Shown here in pieces: positions 50,961 to 63,785 of a DNA stretch of 64,000 nucleotides. A program made the position numbers and the translations under genes. The stretch is from Auanema rhodensis (taxonomy: Eukaryota > Nematoda > Chromadorea > Rhabditida > Rhabditidae). Under the pieces are notes generated by a model. It was not told the DNA's origin and did not search any database. It saw only the letters and a list, made by a program, of their open reading frames with translations. Position 1 is the first letter of the stretch. Each line of letters opens with the position of its first letter. The DNA lies in assembly GCA_964057225.1 (NCBI GenBank), contig OZ059900.1, positions 16,569,638 through 16,633,637 on the forward strand. Direction: 5' to 3'.

Positions 50961-53900
50961 AAATGCAACGAATTTCAGCGTGTTACATACTAAAATGAAG
51001 CATTTTACATGCTGAACACTAGAAAAATACAAAAACACAGTATTTCCCATGAGAAATATTTTATTATGCTGGAAAACCAGTTTTTGGAAATTTCGCTGTA
51101 AACAAGGTTTTGACTTACGATTTCATGTGTTCAAACTCATGCAATGTCAATGAAACCTAGCTCAAAATTGTTCGTACAACGTCTAGTTCCACTTTCACAA
51201 CAAAAAAACAGGGGTTAGAAAATTAAGGAAATTAGCATATTCTGAGGGCACGCCCCTTATGGCTAATATTGATTAAATCGATTTTTGTTCATATGAGTCG
51301 TCAAATGCAACGAATTTCAGCGTGTTACATACTAAAATGAAGCATTTTACATGCTGAACACTAGAAAAATACAAAAACACAGTATTTCCCATGAGAAATA
51401 TTTTATTATGCTGGAAAACCAGTTTTTGGAAATTTCGCTGTAAACAAGGTTTTGACTTACGATTTCATGTGTTCAAACTCATGCAATGTCAATGAAACCT
51501 AGCTCAAAATTGTTCGTACAACGTCTAGTTCCACTTTCACGACAAAAAAACAGGGGTTAGAAAATTAAGGAAATTAGCATATTCTGAGGGCACGCCCCTT
51601 ATGGCTAATATTGATTAAATCGATTTTTGTTCATATGAGTCGTCAAATGCAACGAATTTCAGCGTGTTACAAACTAAAATGAAGCATTTTACATGCTGAA
51701 CACTAGAAAAATACAAAAACACAGTGTTTCTCATGAGAAATATTTTATTATGCTGGAAAACCAGTTTTTGGAAATTTCGCTGTAAACAAGGTTTTGACTT
51801 ACGATTTCATGTGTTCAAACTCATGCAATGTCAATGAAACCTAGCTCAAAATTGTTCGTACAACGTCTAGTTCCACTTTCACGACAAAAAAACAGGGGTT
51901 AGAAAATTAAGGAAATTAGCATATTCTGAGGGCACGCCCCTCATGGCTAATATTGATTAAATCGATTTTTGTTCATATGAGTCGTCAAATGCAACGAATT
52001 TCAGCGTGTTACATACTAAAATGAAGCATTTTACATGCTGAACACTAGAAAAATACAAAAACACAGTATTCCCCATGAGAAATATTTTATTATGCTGGAA
52101 AACCAGTTTTTGGAAATTTCGCTGTAAACAAGGTTTTGACTTACGATTTCATGTGTTCAAACTCATGCAATGTCAATGAAACCTAGCTCAAAATTGTTCG
52201 TACAACGTCTAGTTCCACTTTCACGACAAAAAAACAGGGGTTAGAAAATTAAGGAAATTAGCATATTCTGAGGGCACGCCCCTTATGGCTAATATTGATT
52301 AAATCGATTTTTGTTCATATGAGTCGTCAAATGCAACGAATTTCAGCGTGTTACAAACTAAAATGAAGCATTTTACATGCTGAACACTAGAAAAATACAA
52401 AAACACAGTATTTCCCATGAGAAATATTTTATTATGCTGGAAAACCAGTTTTTGGAAATTTCGCTGTAAACAAGGTTTTGACTTACGATTTCATGTGTTC
52501 AAACTCATGCAATGTCAATGAAACCTAGCTCAAAATTGTTCGTACAACGTCTAGTTCCACTTTCACGACAAAAAAACAGGGGTTAGAAAATTAAGGAAAT
52601 TAGCATATTCTGAGGGCACGCCCCTCATGGCTAATATTGATTAAATCGATTTTTGTTCATATGAGTCGTCAAATGCAACGAATTTCAGCGTGTTACATAC
52701 TAAAATGAAGCATTTTACATGCTGAACACTAGAAAAATACAAAAACACAGTATTCCCCATGAGAAATATTTTATTATGCTGGAAAACCAGTTTTTGGAAA
52801 TTTCGCTGTAAACAAGGTTTTGACTTACGATTTCATGTGTTCAAACTCATGCAATGTCAATGAAACCTAGCTCAAAATTGTTCGTACAACGTCTAGTTCC
52901 ACTTTCACGACAAAAAAACAGGGGTTAGAAAATTAAGGAAATTAGCATATTCTGAGGGCACGCCCCTTATGGCTAATATTGATTAAATCGATTTTTGTTC
53001 ATATGAGTCGTCAAATGCAACGAATTTCAGCGTGTTACATACTAAAATGAAGCATTTTACATGCTGAACACTAGAAAAATACAAAAACACAGTATTTCCC
53101 ATGAGAAATATTTTATTATGCTGGAAAACCAGTTTTTGGAAATTTCGCTGTAAACAAGGTTTTGACTTACGATTTCATGTGTTCAAACTCATGCAATGTC
53201 AATGAAACCTAGCTCAAAATTGTTCGTACAACGTCTAGTTCCACTTTCACGACAAAAAAACAGGGGTTAGAAAATTAAGGAAATTAGCATATTCTGAGGG
53301 CACGCCCCTTATGGCTAATATTGATTAAATCGATTTTTGTTCATATGAGTCGTCAAATGCAACGAATTTCAGCGTGTTACATACTAAAATGAAGCATTTT
53401 ACATGCTGAACACTAGAAAAATACAAAAACACAGTATTTCCCATGAGAAATATTTTATTATGCTGGAAAACCAGTTTTTGGAAATTTCGCTGTAAACAAG
53501 GTTTTGACTTACGATTTCATGTGTTCAAACTCATGCAATGTCAATGAAACCTAGCTCAAAATTGTTCGTACAACGTCTAGTTCCACTTTCACGACAAAAA
53601 AACAGGGGTTAGAAAATTAAGGAAATTAGCATATTCTGAGGGCACGCCCCTTATGGCTAATATTGATTAAATCGATTTTTGTTCATATGAGTCGTCAAAT
53701 GCAACGAATTTCAGCGTGTTACATACTAAAATGAAGCATTTTACATGCTGAACACTAGAAAAATACAAAAACACAGTATTTCCCATGAGAAATATTTTAT
53801 TATGCTGGAAAACCAGTTTTTGGAAATTTCGCTGTAAACAAGGTTTTGACTTACGATTTCATGTGTTCAAACTCATGCAATGTCAATGAAACCTAGCTCA

Positions 53901-56606
53901 AAATTGTTCGTACAACGTCTAGTTCCACTTTCACGACAAAAAAACAGGGGTTAGAAAATTAAGGAAATTAGCATATTCTGAGGGCACGCCCCTTATGGCT
54001 AATATTGATTAAATCGATTTTTGTTCATATGAGTCGTCAAATGCAACGAATTTCAGCGTGTTACATACTAAAATGAAGCATTTTACATGCTGAACACTAG
54101 AAAAATACAAAAACACAGTATTTCCCATGAGAAATATTTTATCATGCTGGAAAACCAGTTTTTGGAAATTTCGCTGTAAACAAGGTTTTGACTTACGATT
54201 TCATGTGTTCAAACTCATGCAATGTCAATGAAACCTAGCTCAAAATTGTTTGTACAACGTCTAGTTCCACTTTCACGACAAAAAAACAAGGGTTAGAAAA
54301 TTAAGGAAATTAGCATATTCTGAGGGCACGCCCCTTATGGCTAATATTGATTAAATCGATTTTTGTTCATATGAGTCGTCAAATGCAACGAATTTCAGCG
54401 TGTTACATACTAAAATGAAGCATTTTACATGCTGAACACTAGAAAAATACAAAAACACAGTATTTCCCATGAGAAATATTTTATTATGCTGGAAAACCAG
54501 TTTTTGGAAATTTCGCTGTAAACAAGGTTTTGACTTACGATTTCATGTGTTCAAACTCATGCAATGTCAATGAAACCTAGCTCAAAATTGTTTGTACAAC
54601 GTCTAGTTCCACTTTCACGACAAAAAAACAGGGGTTAGAAAATTAAGGAAATTAGCATATTCTGAGGGCACGCCCCTTATGGCTAATATTGATTAAATCG
54701 ATTTTTGTTCATATGAGTCGTCAAATGCAACGAATTTCAGCGTGTTACATACTAAAATGAAGCATTTTACATGCTGAACACTAGAAAAATACAAAAACAC
54801 AGTATTCCCCATGAGAAATATTTTATTATGCTGGAAAACCAGTTTTTGGAAATTTCGCTGTAAACAAGGTTTTGACTTACGATTTCATGTGTTCAAACTC
54901 ATGCAATGTCAATGAAACCTAGCTCAAAATTGTTCGTACAACGTCTAGTTCCACTTTCACGACAAAAAAACAGGGGTTAGAAAATTAAGGAAATTAGCAT
55001 ATTCTGAGGGCACGCCCCTTATGGCTAATATTGATTAAATCGATTTTTGTTCATATGAGTCGTCAAATGCAACGAATTTCAGCGTGTTACAAACTAAAAT
55101 GAAGCATTTTACATGCTGAACACTAGAAAAATACAAAAACACAGTATTTCCCATGAGAAATATTTTATTATGCTGGAAAACCAGTTTTTGGAAATTTCGC
55201 TGTAAACAAGGTTTTGACTTACGATTTCATGTGTTCAAACTCATGCAATGTCAATGAAACCTAGCTCAAAATTGTTCGTACAACGTCTAGTTCCACTTTC
55301 ACGACAAAAAAACAGGGGTTAGAAAATTAAGGAAATTAGCATATTCTGAGGGCACGCCCCTCATGGCTAATATTGATTAAATCGATTTTTGTTCATATGA
55401 GTCGTCAAATGCAACGAATTTCAGCGTGTTACATACTAAAATGAAGCATTTTACATGCTGAACACTAGAAAAATACAAAAACACAGTATTCCCCATGAGA
55501 AATATTTTATTATGCTGGAAAACCAGTTTTTGGAAATTTCGCTGTAAACAAGGTTTTGACTTACGATTTCATGTGTTCAAACTCATGCAATGTCAATGAA
55601 ACCTAGCTCAAAATTGTTCGTACAACGTCTAGTTCCACTTTCACGACAAAAAAACAGGGGTTAGAAAATTAAGGAAATTAGCATATTCTGAGGGCACGCC
55701 CCTTATGGCTAATATTGATTAAATCGATTTTTGTTCATATGAGTCGTCAAATGCAACGAATTTCAGCGTGTTACATACTAAAATGAAGCATTTTACATGC
55801 TGAACACTAGAAAAATACAAAAACACAGTATTTCCCATGAGAAATATTTTATTATGCTGGAAAACCAGTTTTTGGAAATTTCGCTGTAAACAAGGTTTTG
55901 ACTTACGATTTCATGTGTTCAAACTCATGCAATGTCAATGAAACCTAGCTCAAAATTGTTCGTACAACGTCTAGTTCCACTTTCACGACAAAAAAACAGG
56001 GGTTAGAAAATTAAGGAAATTAGCATATTCTGAGGGCACGCCCCTTATGGCTAATATTGATTAAATCGATTTTTGTTCATATGAGTCGTCAAATGCAACG
56101 AATTTCAGCGTGTTACATACTAAAATGAAGCATTTTACATGCTGAACACTAGAAAAATACAAAAACACAGTATTTCCCATGAGAAATATTTTATTATGCT
56201 GGAAAACCAGTTTTTGGAAATTTCGCTGTAAACAAGGTTTTGACTTACGATTTCATGTGTTCAAACTCATGCAATGTCAATGAAACCTAGCTCAAAATTG
56301 TTCGTACAACGTCTAGTTCCACTTTCACGACAAAAAAACAGGGGTTAGAAAATTAAGGAAATTAGCATATTCTGAGGGCACGCCCCTTATGGCTAATATT
56401 GATTAAATCGATTTTTGTTCATATGAGTCGTCAAATGCAACGAATTTCAGCGTGTTACATACTAAAATGAAGCATTTTACATGCTGAACACTAGAAAAAT
56501 ACAAAAACACAGTATTTCCCATGAGAAATATTTTATCATGCTGGAAAACCAGTTTTTGGAAATTTCGCTGTAAACAAGGTTTTGACTTACGATTTCATGT
56601 GTTCAA

Positions 56607-59342
56607 ACTCATGCAATGTCAATGAAACCTAGCTCAAAATTGTTTGTACAACGTCTAGTTCCACTTTCACGACAAAAAAACAAGGGTTAGAAAATTAAGG
56701 AAATTAGCATATTCTGAGGGCACGCCCCTTATGGCTAATATTGATTAAATCGATTTTTGTTCATATGAGTCGTCAAATGCAACGAATTTCAGCGTGTTAC
56801 ATACTAAAATGAAGCATTTTACATGCTGAACACTAGAAAAATACAAAAACACAGTATTTCCCATGAGAAATATTTTATTATGCTGGAAAACCAGTTTTTG
56901 GAAATTTCGCTGTAAACAAGGTTTTGACTTACGATTTCATGTGTTCAAACTCATGCAATGTCAATGAAACCTAGCTCAAAATTGTTTGTACAACGTCTAG
57001 TTCCACTTTCACGACAAAAAAACAGGGGTTAGAAAATTAAGGAAATTAGCATATTCTGAGGGCACGCCCCTTATGGCTAATATTGATTAAATCGATTTTT
57101 GTTCATATGAGTCGTCAAATGCAACGAATTTCAGCGTGTTACACACTAAAATGAAGCATTTCACATGCTGAACACTAGAAGAATACAAAAACACAGTATT
57201 TCCCATGAGAAATATTTTATTATGCTGGAAAACCAGTTTTTGGAAATTTCGCTGTAAACAAGGTTTTGACTTACGATTTCATGTGTTCAAACTCATGCAA
57301 TGTCAATGAAACCTAGCTCAAAATTGTTTGTACAACGTCTAGTTCCACTTTCACGACAAAAAAACAGGGGTTAGAAAATTAAGGAAATTAGCATATTCTG
57401 AGGGCACGCCCCTTATGGCTAATATTGATTAAATCGATTTTTGTTCATATGAGTCGTCAAATGCAACGAATTTCAGCGTGTTACACACTAAAATGAAGCA
57501 TTTCACATGCTGAACACTAGAAGAATACAAAAACACAGTATTTCCCATGAGAAATATTTTATCATGCTGGAAAACCAGTTTTTGGAAATTTCGCTGTAAA
57601 CAAGGTTTTGACTTACGATTTCATGTGTTCAAACTCATGCAATGTCAATGAAACCTAGCTCAAAATTGTTCGTACAACGTCTAGTTCCACTTTCACGACA
57701 AAAAAACGGGGGTTAGAAAATTAAGGAAATTAGCATATTCTGAGGGCACGCCCCTTATGGCTAATATTGATTAAATCGATTTTTGTTCATATGAGTCGTC
57801 AAATGCAACGAATTTCAGCGTGTTACACACTAAAATGAAGCATTTCACATGCTGAACACTAGAAGAATACAAAAACACAGTATTTCCCATGAGAAATATT
57901 TTATTATGCTGGAAAACCAGTTTGTGGAAATTTCGCTGTAAACAAGGTTTTGACTTACGATTTCATGTGTTCAAACTCATGCAATGTCAATGAAACCTAG
58001 CTCAAAATTGTTTGTACAACGTCTAGTTCCACTTTCACGACAAAAAAACAAGGGTTAGAAAATTAAGGAAATTAGCATATTCTGAGGGCACGCCCCTTAT
58101 GGCTAATATTGATTAAATCGATTTTTGTTCATATGAGTCGTCAAATGCAACGAATTTCAGCGTGTTACATACTAAAATGAAGCATTTTACATGCTGAACA
58201 CTAGAAAAATACAAAAACACAGTATTTCCCATGAGAAATATTTTATTATGCTGGAAAACCAGTTTTTGGAAATTTCGCTGTAAACAAGGTTTTGACTTAC
58301 GATTTCATGTGTTCAAACTCATGCAATGTCAATGAAACCTAGCTCAAAATTGTTTGTACAACGTCTAGTTCCACTTTCACGACAAAAAAACAGGGGTTAG
58401 AAAATTAAGGAAATTAGCATATTCTGAGGGCACGCCCCTTATGGCTAATATTGATTAAATCGATTTTTGTTCATATGAGTCGTCAAATGCAACGAATTTC
58501 AGCGTGTTACACACTAAAATGAAGCATTTCACATGCTGAACACTAGAAGAATACAAAAACACAGTATTTCCCATGAGAAATATTTTATTATGCTGGAAAA
58601 CCAGTTTTTGGAAATTTCGCTGTAAACAAGGTTTTGACTTACGATTTCATGTGTTCAAACTCATGCAATGTCAATGAAACCTAGCTCAAAATTGTTTGTA
58701 CAACGTCTAGTTCCACTTTCACGACAAAAAAACAGGGGTTAGAAAATTAAGGAAATTAGCATATTCTGAGGGCACGCCCCTTATGGCTAATATTGATTAA
58801 ATCGATTTTTGTTCATATGAGTCGTCAAATGCAACGAATTTCAGCGTGTTACACACTAAAATGAAGCATTTCACATGCTGAACACTAGAAGAATACAAAA
58901 ACACAGTATTTCCCATGAGAAATATTTTATCATGCTGGAAAACCAGTTTTTGGAAATTTCGCTGTAAACAAGGTTTTGACTTACGATTTCATGTGTTCAA
59001 ACTCATGCAATGTCAATGAAACCTAGCTCAAAATTGTTCGTACAACGTCTAGTTCCACTTTCACGACAAAAAAACGGGGGTTAGAAAATTAAGGAAATTA
59101 GCATATTCTGAGGGCACGCCCCTTATGGCTAATATTGATTAAATCGATTTTTGTTCATATGAGTCGTCAAATGCAACGAATTTCAGCGTGTTACACACTA
59201 AAATGAAGCATTTCACATGCTGAACACTAGAAGAATACAAAAACACAGTATTTCCCATGAGAAATATTTTATTATGCTGGAAAACCAGTTTGTGGAAATT
59301 TCGCTGTAAACAAGGTTTTGACTTACGATTTCATGTGTTCAA
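56607..59342. repeat. Four-unit (1,368-bp) higher-order repeat in satellite B, two copies
   Basis: The four units starting at 56607, 56949, 57291 and 57633 match in order those starting at 57975, 58317, 58659 and 59001. The diagnostic pattern is CAAGGGTTAG with TTACATAC in the first, TTACACAC in the second, third and fourth, TTATCATGC in the third, and ACGGGGGTTAG with GTTTGTGGAAA in the fourth. The GGGGG variant is at about 57,707 and 59,075, exactly 1,368 bp apart. Confidence 0.85.
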
Positions 59343-62300
59343 ACTCATGCAATGTCAATGAAACCTAGCTCAAAATTGTTCGTACAACGTCTAGTTCCAC
59401 TTTCACGACAAAAAAACAGGGGTTAGAAAATTAAGGAAATTAGCATATTCTGAGGGCACGCCCCTTATGGCTAATATTGATTAAATCGATTTTTGTTCAT
59501 ATGAGTCGTCAAATGCAACGAATTTCAGCGTGTTACATACTAAAATGAAGCATTTTACATGCTGAACACTAGAAAAATACAAAAACACAGTATTTCCCAT
59601 GAGAAATATTTTATCATGCTGGAAAACCAGTTTTTGGAAATTTCGCTGTAAACAAGGTTTTGACTTACGATTTCATGTGTTCAAACTCATGCAATGTCAA
59701 TGAAACCTAGCTCAAAATTGTTTGTACAACGTCTAGTTCCACTTTCACGACAAAAAAACAAGGGTTAGAAAATTAAGGAAATTAGCATATTCTGAGGGCA
59801 CGCCCCTTATGGCTAATATTGATTAAATCGATTTTTGTTCATATGAGTCGTCAAATGCAACGAATTTCAGCGTGTTACATACTAAAATGAAGCATTTTAC
59901 ATGCTGAACACTAGAAAAATACAAAAACACAGTATTTCCCATGAGAAATATTTTATTATGCTGGAAAACCAGTTTTTGGAAATTTCGCTGTAAACAAGGT
60001 TTTGACTTACGATTTCATGTGTTCAAACTCATGCAATGTCAATGAAACCTAGCTCAAAATTGTTTGTACAACGTCTAGTTCCACTTTCACGACAAAAAAA
60101 CAGGGGTTAGAAAATTAAGGAAATTAGCATATTCTGAGGGCACGCCCCTTATGGCTAATATTGATTAAATCGATTTTTGTTCATATGAGTCGTCAAATGC
60201 AACGAATTTCAGCGTGTTACACACTAAAATGAAGCATTTCACATGCTGAACACTAGAAGAATACAAAAACACAGTATTTCCCATGAGAAATATTTTATTA
60301 TGCTGGAAAACCAGTTTTTCGAAATTTCGCTGTAAACAAGGTTTTGACTTACGATTTCATGTGTTCAAACTCATGCAATGTCAATGAAACCTAGCTCAAA
60401 ATTGTTCGTACAACGTCTAGTTCCACTTTCACGACAAAAAAACAAGGGTTAGAAAATTAAGGAAATTAGCATATTCTGAGGGCACGCCCCTTATGGCTAA
60501 TATTGATTAAATCGATTTTTGTTCATATGAGTCGTCAAATGCAACGAATTTCAGCGTGTTACATACTAAAATGAAGCATTTTACATGCTGAACACTAGAA
60601 AAATACAAAAACACAGTATTTCCCATGATAAATATTTTATTATGCTGGAAAACCAGTTTTTGGAAATTTCGCTGTAAACAAGGTTTTGACTTACGATTTC
60701 ATGTGTTCAAACTCATGCAATGTCAATGAAACCTAGCTCAAAATTGTTCGTACAACGTCTAGTTCCACTTTCACGACAAAAAAACAGGGGTTAGAAAATT
60801 AAGGAAATTAGCATATTCTGAGGGCACGCCCCTTATGGCTAATATTGATTAAATCGATTTTTGTTCATATGAGTCGTCAAATGCAACGAATTTCAGCGTG
60901 TTACATACTAAAATGAAGCATTTTACATGCTGAACACTAGAAAAATACAAAAACACAGTATTTCCCATGAGAAATATTTTATTATGCTGGAAAACCAGTT
61001 TTTGGAAATTTCGCTGTAAACAAGGTTTTGACTTACGATTTCATGTGTTCAAACTCATGCAATGTCAATGAAACCTAGCTCAAAATTGTTTGTACAACGT
61101 CTAGTTCCACTTTCACGACAAAAAAACAGGGGTTAGAAAATTAAGGAAATTAGCATATTCTGAGGGCACGCCCCTTATGGCTAATATTGATTAAATCGAT
61201 TTTTGTTCATATGAGTCGTCAAATGCAACGAATTTCAGCGTGTTACACACTAAAATGAAGCATTTCACATGCTGAACACTAGAAGAATACAAAAACACAG
61301 TATTTCCCATGAGAAATATTTTATTATGCTGGAAAACCAGTTTTTCGAAATTTCGCTGTAAACAAGGTTTTGACTTACGATTTCATGTGTTCAAACTCAT
61401 GCAATGTCAATGAAACCTAGCTCAAAATTGTTCGTACAACGTCTAGTTCCACTTTCACGACAAAAAAACAAGGGTTAGAAAATTAAGGAAATTAGCATAT
61501 TCTGAGGGCACGCCCCTTATGGCTAATATTGATTAAATCGATTTTTGTTCATATGAGTCGTCAAATGCAACGAATTTCAGCGTGTTACATACTAAAATGA
61601 AGCATTTTACATGCTGAACACTAGAAAAATACAAAAACACAGTATTTCCCATGATAAATATTTTATTATGCTGGAAAACCAGTTTTTGGAAATTTCGCTG
61701 TAAACAAGGTTTTGACTTACGATTTCATGTGTTCAAACTCATGCAATGTCAATGAAACCTAGCTCAAAATTGTTCGTACAACGTCTAGTTCCACTTTCAC
61801 GACAAAAAAACAGGGGTTAGAAAATTAAGGAAATTAGCATATTCTGAGGGCACGCCCCTTATGGCTAATATTGATTAAATCGATTTTTGTTCATATGAGT
61901 CGTCAAATGCAACGAATTTCAGCGTGTTACATACTAAAATGAAGCATTTTACATGCTGAACACTAGAAGAATACAAAAACACAGTATTTCCCATGAGAAA
62001 TATTTTATTATGCTGGAAAACCAGTTTGTGGAAATTTCGCTGTAAACAAGGTTTTGACTTACGATTTCATGTGTTCAAACTCATGCAATGTCAATGAAAC
62101 CTAGCTCAAAATTGTTCGTACAACGTCTAGTTCCACTTTCACGACAAAAAAACAGGGGTTAGAAAATTAAGGAAATTAGCATATTCTGAGGGCACGCCCC
62201 TTATGGCTAATATTGATTAAATCGATTTTTGTTCATATGAGTCGTCAAATGCAACGAATTTCAGCGTGTTACATACTAAAATGAAGCATTTTACATGCTG

Positions 62301-63129
62301 AACACTAGAAAAATACAAAAACACAGTATTTCCCATGAGAAATATTTTATCATGCTGGAAAACCAGTTTTTGGAAATTTCGCTGTAAACAAGGTTTTGAC
62401 TTACGATTTCATGTGTTCAAACTCATGCAATGTCAATGAAACCTAGCTCAAAATTGTTTGTACAACGTCTAGTTCCACTTTCACGACAAAAAAACAAGGG
62501 TTAGAAAATTAAGGAAATTAGCATATTCTGAGGGCACGCCCCTTATGGCTAATATTGATTAAATCGATTTTTGTTCATATGAGTCGTCAAGTGCAACGAA
62601 TTTCAGCGTGTTACATACTAAAATGAAGCATTTTACATGCTGAACACTAGAAAAATACAAAAACACAGTATTTCCCATGAGAAATATTTTATTATGCTGG
62701 AAAACCAGTTTTTGGAAATTTCGCTGTAAACAAGGTTTTGACTTACGATTTCATGTGTTCAAACTCATGCAATGTCAATGAAACCTAGCTCAAAATTGTT
62801 CGTACAACGTCTAGTTCCACTTTCACGACAAAAAAACAGGGGTTAGAAAATTAAGGAAATTAGCATATTCTGAGGGCACGCCCCTTATGGCTAATATTGA
62901 TTAAATCGATTTTTGTTCATATGAGTCGTCAAATGCAACGAATTTCAGCGTGTTACACACTAAAATGAAGCATTTCACATGCTGAACACTAGAAGAATAC
63001 AAAAACACAGTATTTCCCATGAGAAATATTTTATTATGCTGGAAAACCAGTTTTTCGAAATTTCGCTGTAAACAAGGTTTTGACTTACGATTTCATGTGT
63101 TCAAACTCATGCAATGTCAATGAAACCTA
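56949..63129. repeat. Satellite B subfamily b2 zone (TTACACAC / TTTCACATG / GAAGAATAC)
   Basis: Nine units carry three linked substitutions: TTACACACTAAAATG, GCATTTCACATGC and CACTAGAAGAATAC. They lie at unit starts 56949, 57291, 57633, 58317, 58659, 59001, 60027, 61053 and 62763. No unit left of 56.9 kb has this set. The unit at 61,737 has only GAAGAATAC, and the unit at 63,447 has only TTTCACATG, so both look like recombinants. A 1,026-bp duplication at 60,027 to about 61,950 repeats a b2 unit and the rare CCATGATAAAT variant (about 60,626 and 61,652). Confidence 0.85.
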
Positions 63130-63446
63130 GCTCAAAATTGTTCGTACAACGTCTAGTTCCACTTTCACGACAAAAAAACAAGGGTTAGAAAATTAAGGAA
63201 ATTAGCATATTCTGAGGGCACGCCCCTTATGGCTAATATTGATTAAATCGATTTTTGTTCATATGAGTCGTCAAATGCAACGAATTTCAGCGTGTTACAT
63301 ACTAAAATGAAGCATTTTACATGCTGAACACTAGAAAAATACAAAAACACAGTATTTCCCATGAGAAATGTTTTATTATGCTGGAAAACCAGTTTTTGGA
63401 AATTTCGCTGTAAACAAGGTTTTGACTTACGATTTCATGTGTTCAA

Positions 63447-63785
63447 ACTCATGCAATGTCAATGAAACCTAGCTCAAAATTGTTCGTACAACGTCTAGTT
63501 CCACTTTCACGACAAAAAAACAGGGGTTAGAAAATTAAGGAAATTAGCATATTCTGAGGGCACGCCCCTTATGGCTAATATTGATTAAATCGATTTTTGT
63601 TCATATGAGTCGTCAAATGCAACGAATTTCAGCGTGTTACATACAATGAAGCATTTCACATGCTGAACACTAGAAAAATACAAAAACACAGTATTTCCCA
63701 TGAGAAATATTTTATTATGCTGGAAAACCAGTTTTTGGAAATTTCGCTGTAAACAAGTTTTTGACTTACGATTTCATGTGTTCAA
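63447..63785. repeat. 339-bp satellite B unit, the only length variant seen
   Basis: TTACATACAATGAAGC replaces TTACATACTAAAATGAAGC around 63,637-63,652, a 3-bp loss. The unit also has the b2-type TTTCACATG but the common CTAGAAAAATAC. All 78 units before it keep the 342-bp register. The final partial unit (63,786-64,000) also carries private changes such as TTGTTCCTACAAC and ACGCCTCTTATGG. Confidence 0.85.
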
